Source of the DNA: Utricularia gibba
Taxonomy: Eukaryota; Streptophyta; Magnoliopsida; Lamiales; Lentibulariaceae
NCBI GenBank assembly: GCA_002189035.1
Contig: NEEC01000145.1
Span: 1 to 40,701, forward strand
Direction of reading: 5' to 3'
Length of the DNA stretch: 40,701 bases
Part shown: piece by piece, positions 10,426 through 20,725 of the stretch
Layout: the number at the start of each line of letters is the position of its first letter
Numbering within the stretch: position 1 is the stretch's first letter
Notes under the pieces: model-generated
The model's database searches: none
What the model was told of the DNA's origin: nothing
The model's input: only the letters and a program-made list of their open reading frames with translations
Made by a program: the position numbers and the translations under genes

Positions 10426-11657
10426 GTGATGCATTTATTAACGTTGGGTTTTCGGCGGCTGCCTACATGCTTTTTGAAGGAAAAGTTGTCGTTTTTTGGC
10501 GGGTGCTGTTGTTGGAACTTTGCCAAGGTTTGGTCTGACTTCACAGCACAATCTCCCATTCGACGAAAATCGTTTTATTGAAGTTAGGATCTCATGACCA
10601 CCCCAAATGGTTTTTTCAACAGCATGCTTTACACTTGACAAGGCGCTTTTGTGGGTCACCGAGATCGGGCCGGATTCGGGTCGGTCTTGAGCCCAAAGTC
10701 AGCTGTAGCCCGGCAAAAGAAGTGATGCATTTATTAACGTTGGGTTGTCGGCGGCTGCCACATGGTTTTTCAAGCAACAGCTTGCCATTTAAAGGCGGGT
10801 GCTGTCGTTGGGAGCTTTGTCCGGCCCGAGATTCGGTCTGGCTACTAAGCCCAATCGGGTCGCACTCGACGAAAATCGTAACGCATTTGATGTAGTTAGG
10901 ATGTCATGAGAACCCCAATGGGTTTTCTCAACACTCTGCTATATATTTGAGAAGGCGCCCTCGGGGGTTTCGGGATTGGGCCAGAGGTCGGGTCGGGCTC
11001 AGGCCATAGTCAGTTGTGGCCCGGAAAATAAGTGATGCATTTATCAACGTTGGGTTTTCGGCGGCTGCCTAAATGGTTTTTCAAGCAACAGCTTGCCGTT
11101 TTAAGGTGGGTGCTGTAGTTGGGAGCTTTGTCAGGGCCCGAGATTCGGTCTGGCTACTAAGCCCAATCGGGTCGTACTCGACGAAATCGTAATGCATTTG
11201 CTTTAGTTAGGATGTCATGAGAACCCCAATGGGTTTTCTCAACACTCTACTTTATATTTCAGAAGGCGCTCTTGGGGGTTTCGGGATTGGGCCAGAGGTC
11301 GGGTCGGGCTATGGCCCATAGTCAGTTGTAGCCCGGAAAATAAGTGATGCATTTATCAACGTTGGGTTTTCGGCGGCTGCCTGAATGGTTTTTCAAGCAA
11401 TAGCTTGCCATTTTAAGGCGGGTGCTGTCGTTGGCAGCTTTGTAAGGGCCCAAGGTTCGGTCTGGCTCCTGAGCCCAATCGGGTGCTACTCGATGAAAAT
11501 CGTGATGCATTTTTTGAAGTTAGGATGTCATGAGCACCCAAATGGTTTTCTCAACAACCTGATTTATATTTGAGGAGGCGCTCTAGGCTGGCACCAGTAT
11601 CGAGCAAATGGTCGAGTCGCGCTCTGGCCCATAGTCATTTGTAGCCCGGCCAAAGAA
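10426..11657 (+). repeat. HOR unit 6, 4-mer A2-B1(B2 end)-C2-D2
   Basis: Monomer starts: 10426, 10722, 11032, 11344. Length 1232 bp. A2 is shortened to 296 bp by scattered gaps at 10514-10575. The B monomer is B1 (CATTTGATGTAG) in its middle but ends like B2 (CAGTTGTGGCCCGG), a sign of recombination between B1 and B2. Confidence 0.87.
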
Positions 11658-12905
11658 GTGATGCATTTATTAACGTTGGGTTTTCGGTGGCTGCCTACAT
11701 GCTTTTTGAAGGAAAAGTTGTCGTTTTTTGGCGGGTGCTGTTGTTGGGAACTTTGTGAGGACCCAAGGTTGGTCTGACTTCACAGCACAATCCGATCCCA
11801 TTCGACGAAAATCGTGACACCTTTATTGAAGTTAGGATCTCATGACCACCCCAAATGGTTTTTTCAACAGCATGCTTTACACTTGACAAGGCGCTTTTGT
11901 GGGTCACCGAGATCGGGCCGGATTCGGGTCGGGCTTGAGCCCAAAGTCAGCTGTAGCCCGGCAAAAGAAGTGATGCATTTATTAACGTTGGGTTGTCGGC
12001 GGCTGCCCACATGGTTTTTCAAGCAACAGCTTGCCATTTAAAGGCGGGTGCTGTCGTTGGGAGCTTTGTCCGGCCCGAGATTCGGTCTGGCTACTAAGCC
12101 CAATCGGGTCGCACTCGACGAAAATCGTAACGCATTTGATGTAGTTAGGATGTCATGAGAACCCCAATGGGTTTTCTCAACACTCTGCTATATATTTGAG
12201 AAGGCGCCCTCGGAGGGTTTCGGGATTGGGCCAGAGGTCGGGTCGGGCTCAGGCCAATAGTCAGTTGTGCCCGGAAAATAAGTGATGCATTTATCAACGT
12301 TGGGTTTTCGGCGGCTGCCTAAATGGTTTTTCAAGCAACAGCTTGCCGTTTTAAGGTGGGTGCTGTAGTTGGGAGCTTTGTCAGGGCCCGAGATTCGGTC
12401 TGGCTACTAAGCCCAATCGGGTCGTACTCGACGAAATCGTAATGCATTTGCTTTAGTTAGGATGTCATGAGAACCCCAATGGGTTTTCTCAACACTCTAC
12501 TTTATATTTGAGAAGGCGCTCTTGGGGGTTTCGGGATTGGGCCAGAGGTCGGGTCGGGCTAGGCCCATAGTCAGTTGTAGCCCGGAAAATAAGTGATGCA
12601 TTTATCAACGTTGGGTTTTCGGCGGCTGCCTAATGGTTTTTCAAGCAATAGCTTGCCATTTTAAGGCGGGTGCTGTCGTTGGCAGCTTTGTAAGGGCCCA
12701 AGGTTCGGTCTGGCTCCTGAGCCCAATCGGGTGCTACTCGATGAAAATCGTGATGCATTTTTTGAAGTTAGGATGTCATGAGCACCCCAAATGGTTTTCT
12801 CAACAACCTGATTTATATTTGAGGAGGCGCTCTAGGCTGGCACCAGTATCGAGCAAATGGTCGAGTCGCGCTCTGGCCCATAGTCATTTGTAGCCCGGCC
12901 AAAAA
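11658..12905 (+). repeat. HOR unit 7, 4-mer A2-B1-C2-D2
   Basis: Monomer starts: 11658, 11970, 12282, 12593. Length 1248 bp. C2 has TATATTTGAG in place of TTTCAG and the end GGGCTAGGCCCATAG. D2 carries GGCTGGCACCAG. Confidence 0.88.
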
Positions 12906-14154
12906 GTGATGCATTTATTAACGTTGGGTTTTCGGTGGCTGCCTACATGCTTTTTGAAGGAAAAGTTGTCGTTTTTTGGCGGGTGCTGTTGTTGGGAACT
13001 TTGTGAGGACCCAAGGTTTGGTCTGACTTCACAGCACAATCCGTCCCATTCGACGAAAATCGTGACACCTTTATTGAAGTTAGGATCTCATGACCACCCC
13101 AAATGGTTTTTTCAACAGCATGCTTTACACTTGACAAGGCGCTTTTGTGGGTCACCGAGATCGGGCCGGATTCGGGTCGGCTTGAGCCCAAAGTCAGCTG
13201 TAGCCCGGCAAAAGAAGTGATGCATTTATTAACGTTGGGTTGTCGGCGGCTGCCCACATGGTTTTTCAAGCAACAGCTTGCCATTTAAAGGCGGGTGCTG
13301 TCGTTGGGAGCTTTGTCCGGCCCGAGATTCGGTCTGGCTACTAAGCCCAATCGGGTCGCACTCGACGAAAATCGTAACGCATTTGATGTAGTTAGGATGT
13401 CATGAGAACCCCAATGGGTTTTCTCAACACTCTGCTATATATTTGAGAAGGCGCCCTCGGGGGTTTCGGGATTGGGCCAGAGGTCGGGTCGGGCTCAGGC
13501 CCATAGTCAGTTGTGGCCCGGAAAATAAGTGATGCATTTATCAACGTTGGGTTTTCGGCGGCTGCCTAAATGGTTTTTCAAGCAACAGCTTGCCGTTTTA
13601 AGGTGGGTGCTGTAGTTGGGAGCTTTGTCAGGGCCCGAGATTCGGTCTGGCTACTAAGCCCAATCGGGTCGTACTCGACGAAATCGTAATGCATTTGCTT
13701 TATTTAGGATGTCATGAGAACCCCAATGGGTTTTCTCAACACTCTACTTTATATTTCAGAAGGCGCTCTTGGGGGTTTCGGGATTGGGCCAGAGGTCGGG
13801 TCGGGCTATGGCCCATAGTCAGTTGAAGCCCGGAAAATAAGTGATGCATTTATCAACGTTGGGTTTTCGGCGGCTGCCTGAATGGTTTTTCAAGCAATAG
13901 CTTGCCATTTTAAGGCGGGTGCTGTCGTTGGCAGCTTTGTAAGGGCCCAAGGTTCGGTCTGGCTCCTGAGCCCAATCGGGTGCTACTCGATGAAAATCGT
14001 GATGCATTTTTTGAAGTTAGGATGTCATGAGCACCCCAAATGGTTTTCTCAACAACCTGATTTATATTTGAGGAGGCGCTCTAGGCTGGCACTAGTATCG
14101 AGCAAATGGTCGAGTCGCGCTCTGGCCCATAGTCATTTGTAGCCCGGCCAAAAA
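12906..14154 (+). repeat. HOR unit 8, 4-mer A2-B1-C2-D2
   Basis: Monomer starts: 12906, 13217, 13529, 13841. Length 1249 bp. B1 again ends like B2 (GCCCATAGTCAGTTGTGGCC). C2 ends CAGTTGAAGCCCGG, a private change shared with the unit at 18536. Confidence 0.88.
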
Positions 14155-15407
14155 GTGATGCATTTATTAACGTTGGGTTTTCGGCGGCTGCCTACATGCT
14201 TTTTTCGAGGAAAAGTTGTCGTTTTTTTGCGGGTGCTGTTGTTGGGAACTTCGTCCGGACCCAAGGTTCGGTCTGACTTCACAGCACAATCCGATCCCAT
14301 TCGACGAAAATCGTGACACCTTTATTGAAGTTAGGATCTCATGACCACCCCAAATGGTTTTTTCAACAGCATGCTTTACACTTGACAAGGCGCTTTTGTG
14401 GGTCACCGAGATCGGGCCGGATTCGGGTCGGCTTGAGCCCAAAGTCAGCTGTAGCCCGGCAAAAGAAGTGATGCATTTATTAACGTTGGGTTGTCGGCGG
14501 CTGCCCACATGGTTTTTCAAGCAACAGCTTGCCATTTAAAGGCGGGTGCTGTCGTTGGGAGCTTTGTCCGGCCCGAGATTCGGTCTGGCTACTAAGCCCA
14601 ATCGGGTCGCACTCGACGAAAATCGTAACGCATTTGATGTAGTTAGGATGTCATGAGAACCCCAATGGGTTTTCTCAACACTCTGCTATATATTTGAGAA
14701 GGCGCCCTCGGAGGGTTTCGGGATTGGGCCAGAGGTCGGGTCGGGCTCAGGCCAATAGTCAGTTGTAGCCCGGAAAATAAGTGATGCATTTATCAACGAT
14801 GGGTTTTCGGCGGCTGCCTAAATGGTTTTTCAAGCAACAGCTTGCCGTTTTAAGGTGGGTGCTGTAGTTGGGAGCTTTGTCAGGGCCCGAGATTCGGTCT
14901 GGCTACTAAGCCCAATCGGGTCGTACTCGACGAAATCGTAATGCATTTGCTTTAGTTAGGATGTCATGAGAACCCCAATGGGTTTTCTCAACACTCTGCT
15001 ATATATTTGAGAAGGCGCTCTCGGGGGTTTCGGGATTGGGCCAGAGGTCGGGTCGGGCTCAGGCCAATAGTCAGTTGTAGCCCGGAAAATAAGTGATGCA
15101 TTTATCAACGATGGGTTTTCGGCGGCTGCCTAAATGGTTTTTCAAGCAATAGCTTGCCGTTTTAAGGCGAGTGCTGTCGTTGGCAGCTTTGTTAGGGCCC
15201 AAGGTTCGGTCTGGCTCCTGAGCCCAATCGGGTGCTACTCGATGAAAATCGTGATGCATTTGCTGAAGTTAGGATGTCATGAGCACCCCAAATGGTTTTC
15301 TCAACAACCTGATTTATATTTGAGGAGGCGCTCTAGGCGGGCACCAGTATCGAGCAAATGGTCGAGTCGCGCTCTGGCCCATAGTCATTTGTAGCCCGGC
15401 CAAAAAA
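14155..15407 (+). repeat. HOR unit 9, 4-mer A1-B1-C1-D1
   Basis: Monomer starts: 14155, 14468, 14781, 15093. Length 1253 bp. It opens a 4+3+7 block (14155-18535) that recurs at 23851-28197. Confidence 0.9.
15093..15407 (+). repeat. Monomer class D1, exemplar
   Basis: Class D has CAAGCAATAGCTTG, GGCAGCTTTG, AGGGCCCAAGGTTCGG, CTCCTGAGCCCAATCGGG, GTGCTACTCGATGAAAATC, CAACAACCTGATTTATA and GTATCGAGCAAATGGTCGAG. D1 has TTAGGGCCC, GCATTTGCTGAAG and TAGGCGGGCACCAG. When D1 is followed by B it often ends GTAGCCTGGCC; when followed by A2 it ends GTAGCCCGGCC. Confidence 0.9.
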
Positions 15408-15719
15408 GTGATGCATTTATTAACGTTGGGTTTTCGGTGGCTGCCTACATGCTTTTTGAAGGAAAAGTTGTCGTTTTTTGGCGGGTGCTGTTGTTGGGAA
15501 CTTTGTGAGGACCCAAGGTTTGGTCTGACTTCACAGCACAATCTGTTCCCATTCGACGAAAATCGTGATACCTTTATTGAAGTTAGGATCTCATGACCAC
15601 CCAAATGGTTTTTTCAACAGCATGCTTTACACTTGACAAGGCGCTTTTGTGGGTCACCGAGATCGGGCCGGATTCGGGTCGGTCTTGAGCCCAAAGTCAG
15701 CTGTAGCCCGGCAAAAGAA

Positions 15720-16031
15720 GTGATGCATTTATTAACGTTGGGTTGTCGGCGGCTGCCCACATGGTTTTTCAAGCAACAGCTTGCCATTTAAAGGCGGGTG
15801 CTGTCGTGGGAGCTTTGTCCGGCCCGAGATTCGGTCTGGCTACTAAGCCCAATCGGGTCGCACTCGACGAAAATCGTAATGCATTTGTTGTAGTTAGGAT
15901 GTCATGAGAACCCCAATGGGTTTTCTCAACACTCTGCTATATATTTGAGAAGGCGCTCTTGGGGGGTTTCAGGATTGGGCCAGAGGTCGGGTCGGGCTCA
16001 GGCCCATAGTCAGTTGTGGCCCGGAAAATAA
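15720..16031 (+). repeat. Monomer class B3, exemplar
   Basis: B3 is distinguished by CATTTGTTGTAGTTAGG at mid-monomer with a B2-like end (GGCGCTCTTGGGGGG) and a B1-like CTATATATTTGAG. It occurs at 15720, 25407, 33164, 36594 and 40031, in every case between A2 and a C/D hybrid. It therefore marks the 3-mer unit. Confidence 0.85.
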
Positions 16032-16344
16032 GTGATGCATTTATCAACGTTGGGTTTTCGGCGGCTGCCTAAATGGTTTTTCAAGCAACAGCTTGCCGTT
16101 TTAAGGTGGGTGCTGTAGTTGGGAGCTTTGTCAGGGCCCGAGATTCGGTCTGGCTACTAAGCCCAATCGGGTCGTACTCGACGAAATCGTATGCATTCGC
16201 TTTAGTTAGGATGTCATGAGAACCCCAAATGGTTTTCTCAACAACCTGATTTATATTTGAGGAGGCGCTCTAGGCGGGCTCCAGTATCGAGCAAATGGTC
16301 GAGTCGCGCTCTGGCCCATAGTCATTTGTAGCCCGGCCAAAGAA
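16032..16344 (+). repeat. Hybrid monomer C3a (C left half, D1-like right half)
   Basis: It is C-class through AAGGTGGGTGCTGTAG, GTCAGGGCCCGAG and CGTATGCATTCGC. From CCAAATGGTTTTCTCAACAA onward it is D-class, with TAGGCGGGCTCCAG. The switch lies at about 16221-16230, inside TCATGAGAACCCC. The same hybrid is at 25718-26028 and, with small gaps, 33477-33787. This is most simply unequal crossing-over or conversion between C and D that deleted one monomer equivalent, leaving a 3-mer. Confidence 0.85.
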
Positions 16345-16656
16345 GTGATGCATTTATTAACGTTGGGTTTTCGGTGGCTGCCTACATGCTTTTTGAAGGA
16401 AAAGTTGTCGTTTTTTGGCGGGTGCTGTTGTTGGGAACTTTGTGAGGACCCAAGGTTTGGTCTGACTTCACAGCACAATCTGTTCCCATTCGACGAAAAT
16501 CGTGATACCTTTATTGAAGTTAGGATCTCATGACCACCCCAAATGGTTTTTTCAACAGCATGCTTTACACTTGACAAGGCGCTTTTGTGGTCACCGAGAT
16601 CGGGCCGGATTCGGGTCGGGCTTGAGCCCATAGTCAGCTGTAGCCCGGCAAAAGAA
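16345..16656 (+). repeat. Monomer class A2, exemplar
   Basis: A2 differs from A1 at linked sites: TTTTCGGTGGCTGCC for CGGCGGCTG, CTTTTTGAAGGAAAAG, AACTTTGTGAGGACCC for AACTTCGTCCGGACCC, GGTTTGGTC for GGTTCGGTC, and usually GTGATACC for GTGACACC. Several of these are CpG to TpG changes. A2 follows D1-type ends or, in some 4-mers, D2 ends. Copies start at 10426, 11658, 12906, 15408, 16345, 25094, 26029, 29438, 32856, 33788, 36285 and 39720. The copy at 10426 keeps CGGCGGCTG, and those at 11658 and 12906 keep GTGACACC, so they are mixed. Confidence 0.85.
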
Positions 16657-17281
16657 GTGATGCATTTATTAACGTTGGGTTGTCGGCGGCTGCCCACATG
16701 GTTTTTCAAGCAACAGCTTGCCATTTAAAGGCGGGTGCTGTCGTTGGGAGCTTTGTCCGGCCCGAGATTCGGTCTGGCTACTAAGCCCAATCGGGTCGCA
16801 CTCGACGAAAATCGTAACGCATTTGATGTAGTTAGGATGTCATGAGAACCCCAATGGGTTTTCTCAACACTCTGCTATATATTTGAGAAGGCGCCCTCGG
16901 AGGGTTTCGGGATTGGGCCAGAGGTCGGGTCGGGCTCAGGCCAATAGTCAGTTGTAGCCCGGAAAATAAGTGATGCATTTATCAACGATGGGTTTTCGGC
17001 GGCTGCCTAAATGGTTTTTCAAGCAACAGCTTGCCGTTTTAAGGTGGGTGCTGTAGTTGGGAGCTTTGTCAGGGCCCGAGATTCGGTCTGGCTACTAAGC
17101 CCAATCGGGTCGTACTCGACGAAATCGTAATGCATTTGCTTTAGTTAGGATGTCATGAGAACCCCAATGGGTTTTCTCAACACTCTGCTATATATTTGAG
17201 AAGGCGCTCTCGGGGGTTTCGGGATTGGGCCAGAGGTCGGGTCGGGCTCAGGCCAATAGTCAGTTGTAGCCCGGAAAATAA

Positions 17282-17439
17282 GTGATGCATTTATCAACGA
17301 TGGGTTTTCGGCGGCTGCCTAAATGGTTTTTCAAGCAATAGCTTGCCGTTTTAAGGCGAGTGCTGTCGTTGGCAGCTTTGTTAGGGCCCAAGGTTCGGTC
17401 TGGCTCCTGAGCCCAATCGGGTGCTACTCGATGAAAATC
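17282..17439 (+). repeat. First half-unit (158 bp) of the monomer, exemplar
   Basis: This is the left half of a D1 monomer. It opens with GTGATGCATTTAT, carries AAATGGTTTTTCAAGCAA about 45 bases in, then GGGCCCAAGGTTCGG, GGCTCCTGAGCCCAAT, and ends at ATGAAAATC. The same landmarks recur in the same order in the right half (17440-17596), so the two halves look like diverged copies of one ancestral unit of about 156 bp. The similarity is judged by eye and is strongest in the first 60 bases. Confidence 0.75.
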
Positions 17440-17596
17440 GTGATGCATTTGCTGAAGTTAGGATGTCATGAGCACCCCAAATGGTTTTCTCAACAACCTG
17501 ATTTATATTTGAGGAGGCGCTCTAGGCGGGCACCAGTATCGAGCAAATGGTCGAGTCGCGCTCTGGCCCATAGTCATTTGTAGCCTGGCCAAAAAA
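17440..17596 (+). repeat. Second half-unit (157 bp) of the monomer, exemplar
   Basis: This right half opens with GTGATGCATTTGC, then GAAGTTAGGATGTCATGAG, then CCAAATGGTTTTCTCAACAA. It matches the left half's GTGATGCATTTAT, its AACGTTGGGTTTTCGG region and its AAATGGTTTTTCAAGCAA at equivalent offsets. It ends with TGGCCCATAGTCATTTG and GGCCAAAAAA. The spacing between the two ATGCAT sites is 158 bp and then 157 bp. Confidence 0.75.
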
Positions 17597-17909
17597 GTGA
17601 TGCATTTATTAACGTTGGGTTGTCGGCGGCTGCCCACATGGTTTTTCAAGCAACAGCTTGCCATTTAAAGGCGGGTGCTGTCGTTGGGAGCTTTGTCCGG
17701 CCCGAGATTCGGTCTGGCTACTAAGCCCAATCGGGTCGCACTCGACGAAAATCGTAACGCATTTGCTGTAGTTAGGATGTCATGAGAACCCCAATGGGTT
17801 TTCTCAACACTCTACTTTATATTTCAGAAGGCGCTCTTGGGGGGTTTCAGGATTGGGCCAGAGGTCGGGTCGGGCTCAGGCCCATAGTCAGTTGTGGCCC
17901 GGAAAATAA
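17597..17909 (+). repeat. Monomer class B2, exemplar
   Basis: The left half is as B1. The right half has AACGCATTTGCTGTAG, CTACTTTATATTTCAG, GGCGCTCTTGGGGGG, TTTCAGGATTGGGCC and CAGTTGTGGCCCGG. B2 is the fifth monomer of the 7-mer, following D1 and preceding C2. Its one appearance directly after A is at 35352. Confidence 0.85.
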
Positions 17910-18535
17910 GTGATGCATTATCAACGTTGGGTTTTCGGCGGCTGCCTAAATGGTTTTTCAAGCAACAGCTTGCCGTTTTAAGGTGGGTGCTGTAGTTGGG
18001 AGCTTTGTCAGGGCCCGAGATTCGGTCTGGCTACTAAGCCCAATCGGGTCGTACTCGACGAAATCGTAATGCATTTGCTTTAGTTAGGATGTCATGAGAA
18101 CCCCAATGGGTTTTCTCAACACTCTACTTTATATTTCAGAAGGCGCTCTTGGGGGTTTCGGGATTGGGCCAGAGGTCGGGTCGGGCTATGGCCCATAGTC
18201 AGTTGTAGCCCGGAAAATAAGTGATGCATTTATCAACGTTGGGTTTTCGGCGGCTGCCTGAATGGTTTTTCAAGCAATAGCTTGCCATTTTAAGGCGGGT
18301 GCTGTCGTTGGCAGCTTTGTAAGGGCCCAAGGTTCGGTCTGGCTCCTGAGCCCAATCGGGTGCTACTCGATGAAAATCGTGATGCATTTTTTGAAGTTAG
18401 GATGTCATGAGCACCCCAAATGGTTTTCTCAACAACCTGATTTATATTTGAGGAGGCGCTCTAGGCTGGCACTAGTATCGAGCAAATGGTCGAGTCGTGC
18501 TCTGGCCCATAGTCATTTGTAGCCCGGCCAAAAAA

Positions 18536-20725
18536 GTGATGCATTTATTAACGTTGGGTTTTCGGTGGCTGCCTACATGCTTTTTTCGAGGAAAAGTTGT
18601 CGTTTTTTTGCGGGTGCTGTTGTTGGGAACTTCGTCCGGACCCAAGGTTCGGTCTGACTTCACAGCACAATCGATCCCATTCGACGAAAATCGTGACACC
18701 TTTATTGAAGTTAGGATCTCATGACCACCCAAATGGTTTTTTCAACAGCATGCTTTACACTTGACAAGGCGCTTTTGTGGGTCACCGAGATCGGGCCGGA
18801 TTCGGGTCGGGCTTGAGCCCATAGTCAGCTGTAGCCCGGCAAAAGAAGTGATGCATTTATTAACGTTGGGTTGTCGGCGGCTGCCCACATGGTTTTTCAA
18901 GCAACAGCTTGCCATTTAAAGGCGGGTGCTGTCGTTGGGAGCTTTGTCCGGCCCGAGATTCGGTCTGGCTACTAAGCCCAATCGGGTCGCACTCGACGAA
19001 AATCGTAACGCATTTGATGTAGTTAGGATGTCATGAGAACCCCAATGGGTTTTCTCAACACTCTGTTTATATTTGAGAAGGCGCTCTTGGGGGTTTCGGG
19101 ATTGGGCCAGAGGTCGGGTCGGGCTCAGGCCAATAGTCAGTTGTAGCCCGGAAAATAAGTGATGCATTTATCAACGATGGGTTTTCGGCGGCTGCCTAAA
19201 TGGTTTTTCAAGCAACAGCTTGCCGTTTTAAGGTGGGTGCTGTAGTTGGGAGCTTTGTCAGGGCCCGAGATTCGGTCTGGCTACTAAGCCCAATCGGGTC
19301 GTACTCGACGAAATCGTAATGCATTTGCTTTAGTTAGGATGTCATGAGAACCCCAATGGGTTTTCTCAACACTCTGCTATATATTTGAGAAGGCGCTCTC
19401 GGAGGGTTTCGGGATTGGGCCAGAGGTCGGGTCGGGCTCAGGCCAATAGTCAGTTGTAGCCCGGAAAATAAGTGATGCATTTATCAACGATGGGTTTTCG
19501 GCGGCTGCCTAAATGGTTTTTCAAGCAATAGCTTGCCGTTTTAAGGCGAGTGCTGTCGTTGGCAGCTTTGTTAGGGCCCAAGGTTCGGTCTGGCTCCTGA
19601 GCCCAATCGGGTGCTACTCGATGAAAATCGTGATGCATTTGCTGAAGTTAGGATGTCATGAGCACCCCAAATGGTTTTCTCAACAACCTGATTTATATTT
19701 GAGGAGGCGCTCTAGGCGGGCACCAGTATCGAGCAAATGGTCGAGTCGCGCTCTGGCCCATAGTCATTTGTAGCCTGGCCAAAAAAGTGATGCATTTATT
19801 AACGTTGGGTTGTCGGCGGCTGCCCACATGGTTTTTCAAGCAACAGCTTGCCATTTAAAGGCGGGTGCTGTCGTTGGGAGCTTTGTCCGGCCCGAGATTC
19901 GGTCTGGCTACTAAGCCCAATCGGGTCGCACTCGACGAAAATCGTAACGCATTTGCTGTAGTTAGGATGTCATGAGAACCCCAATGGGTTTTCTCAACAC
20001 TCTACTTTATATTTCAGAAGGCGCTCTTGGGGGTTTCAGGATTGGGCCAGAGGTCGGGTCGGGCTCAGGCCCATAGTCAGTTGTGGCCCGGAAAATAAGT
20101 GATGCATTTATCAACGTTGGGTTTTCGGCGGCTGCCTAAATGGTTTTTCAAGCAACAGCTTGCCGTTTTAAGGTGGGTGCTGTAGTTGGGAGCTTTGTCA
20201 GGGCCCGAGATTCGGTCTGGCTACTAAGCCCAATCGGGTCGTACTCGACGAAATCGTAATGCATTTGCTTTAGTTAGGATGTCATGAGAACCCCAATGGG
20301 TTTTCTCAACACTCTACTTTATATTTCAGAAGGCGCTCTTGGGGGTTTCGGGATTGGGCCAGAGGTCGGGTCGGGCTATGGCCCATAGTCAGTTGAAGCC
20401 CGGAAAATAAGTGATGCATTTATCAACGTTGGGTTTTCGGCGGCTGCCTGAATGGTTTTTCAAGCAATAGCTTGCCATTTTAAGGCGGGTGCTGTCGTTG
20501 GCAGCTTTGTAAGGGCCCAAGGTTCGGTCTGGCTCCTGAGCCCAATCGGGTGCTACTCGATGAAAATCGTGATGCATTTTTTGAAGTTAGGATGTCATGA
20601 GCACCCCAAATGGTTTTCTCAACAACCTGATTTATATTTGAGGAGGCGCTCTAGGCTGGCACTAGTATCGAGCAAATGGTCGAGTCGCGCTCTGGCCCAT
20701 AGTCATTTGTAGCCCGGCCAAAAAA
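18536..20725 (+). repeat. HOR unit 12, 7-mer A1-B1-C1-D1-B2-C2-D2
   Basis: Monomer starts: 18536, 18848, 19159, 19472, 19787, 20099, 20411. Length 2190 bp. A1 here carries the A2-like CGGTGGCTG, so it is a mosaic. C2 ends CAGTTGAAGCCCGG. Confidence 0.9.

Larger units (their letters stand above)
15408..16344 (+). repeat. HOR unit 10, 3-mer A2-B3-C3a
   Basis: Monomer starts: 15408, 15720, 16032. Length 937 bp. This is the first of five 3-mers in the window. The last member is a C/D hybrid, so a normal D is missing. Confidence 0.9.
16345..18535 (+). repeat. HOR unit 11, 7-mer A2-B1-C1-D1-B2-C2-D2
   Basis: Monomer starts: 16345, 16657, 16970, 17282, 17597, 17910, 18221. Length 2191 bp. It opens with A2 rather than A1, matching the preceding D1-type hybrid end. 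Confidence 0.9.

Noticed and set aside
16251-16724. Longest frame (157 codons, - strand)
   Set aside because: It spans the tail of a hybrid C3 monomer, a whole A2 and part of B1. It exists because one G is missing near 16588, which shifts the frame past a stop present in other copies. It is not a gene.
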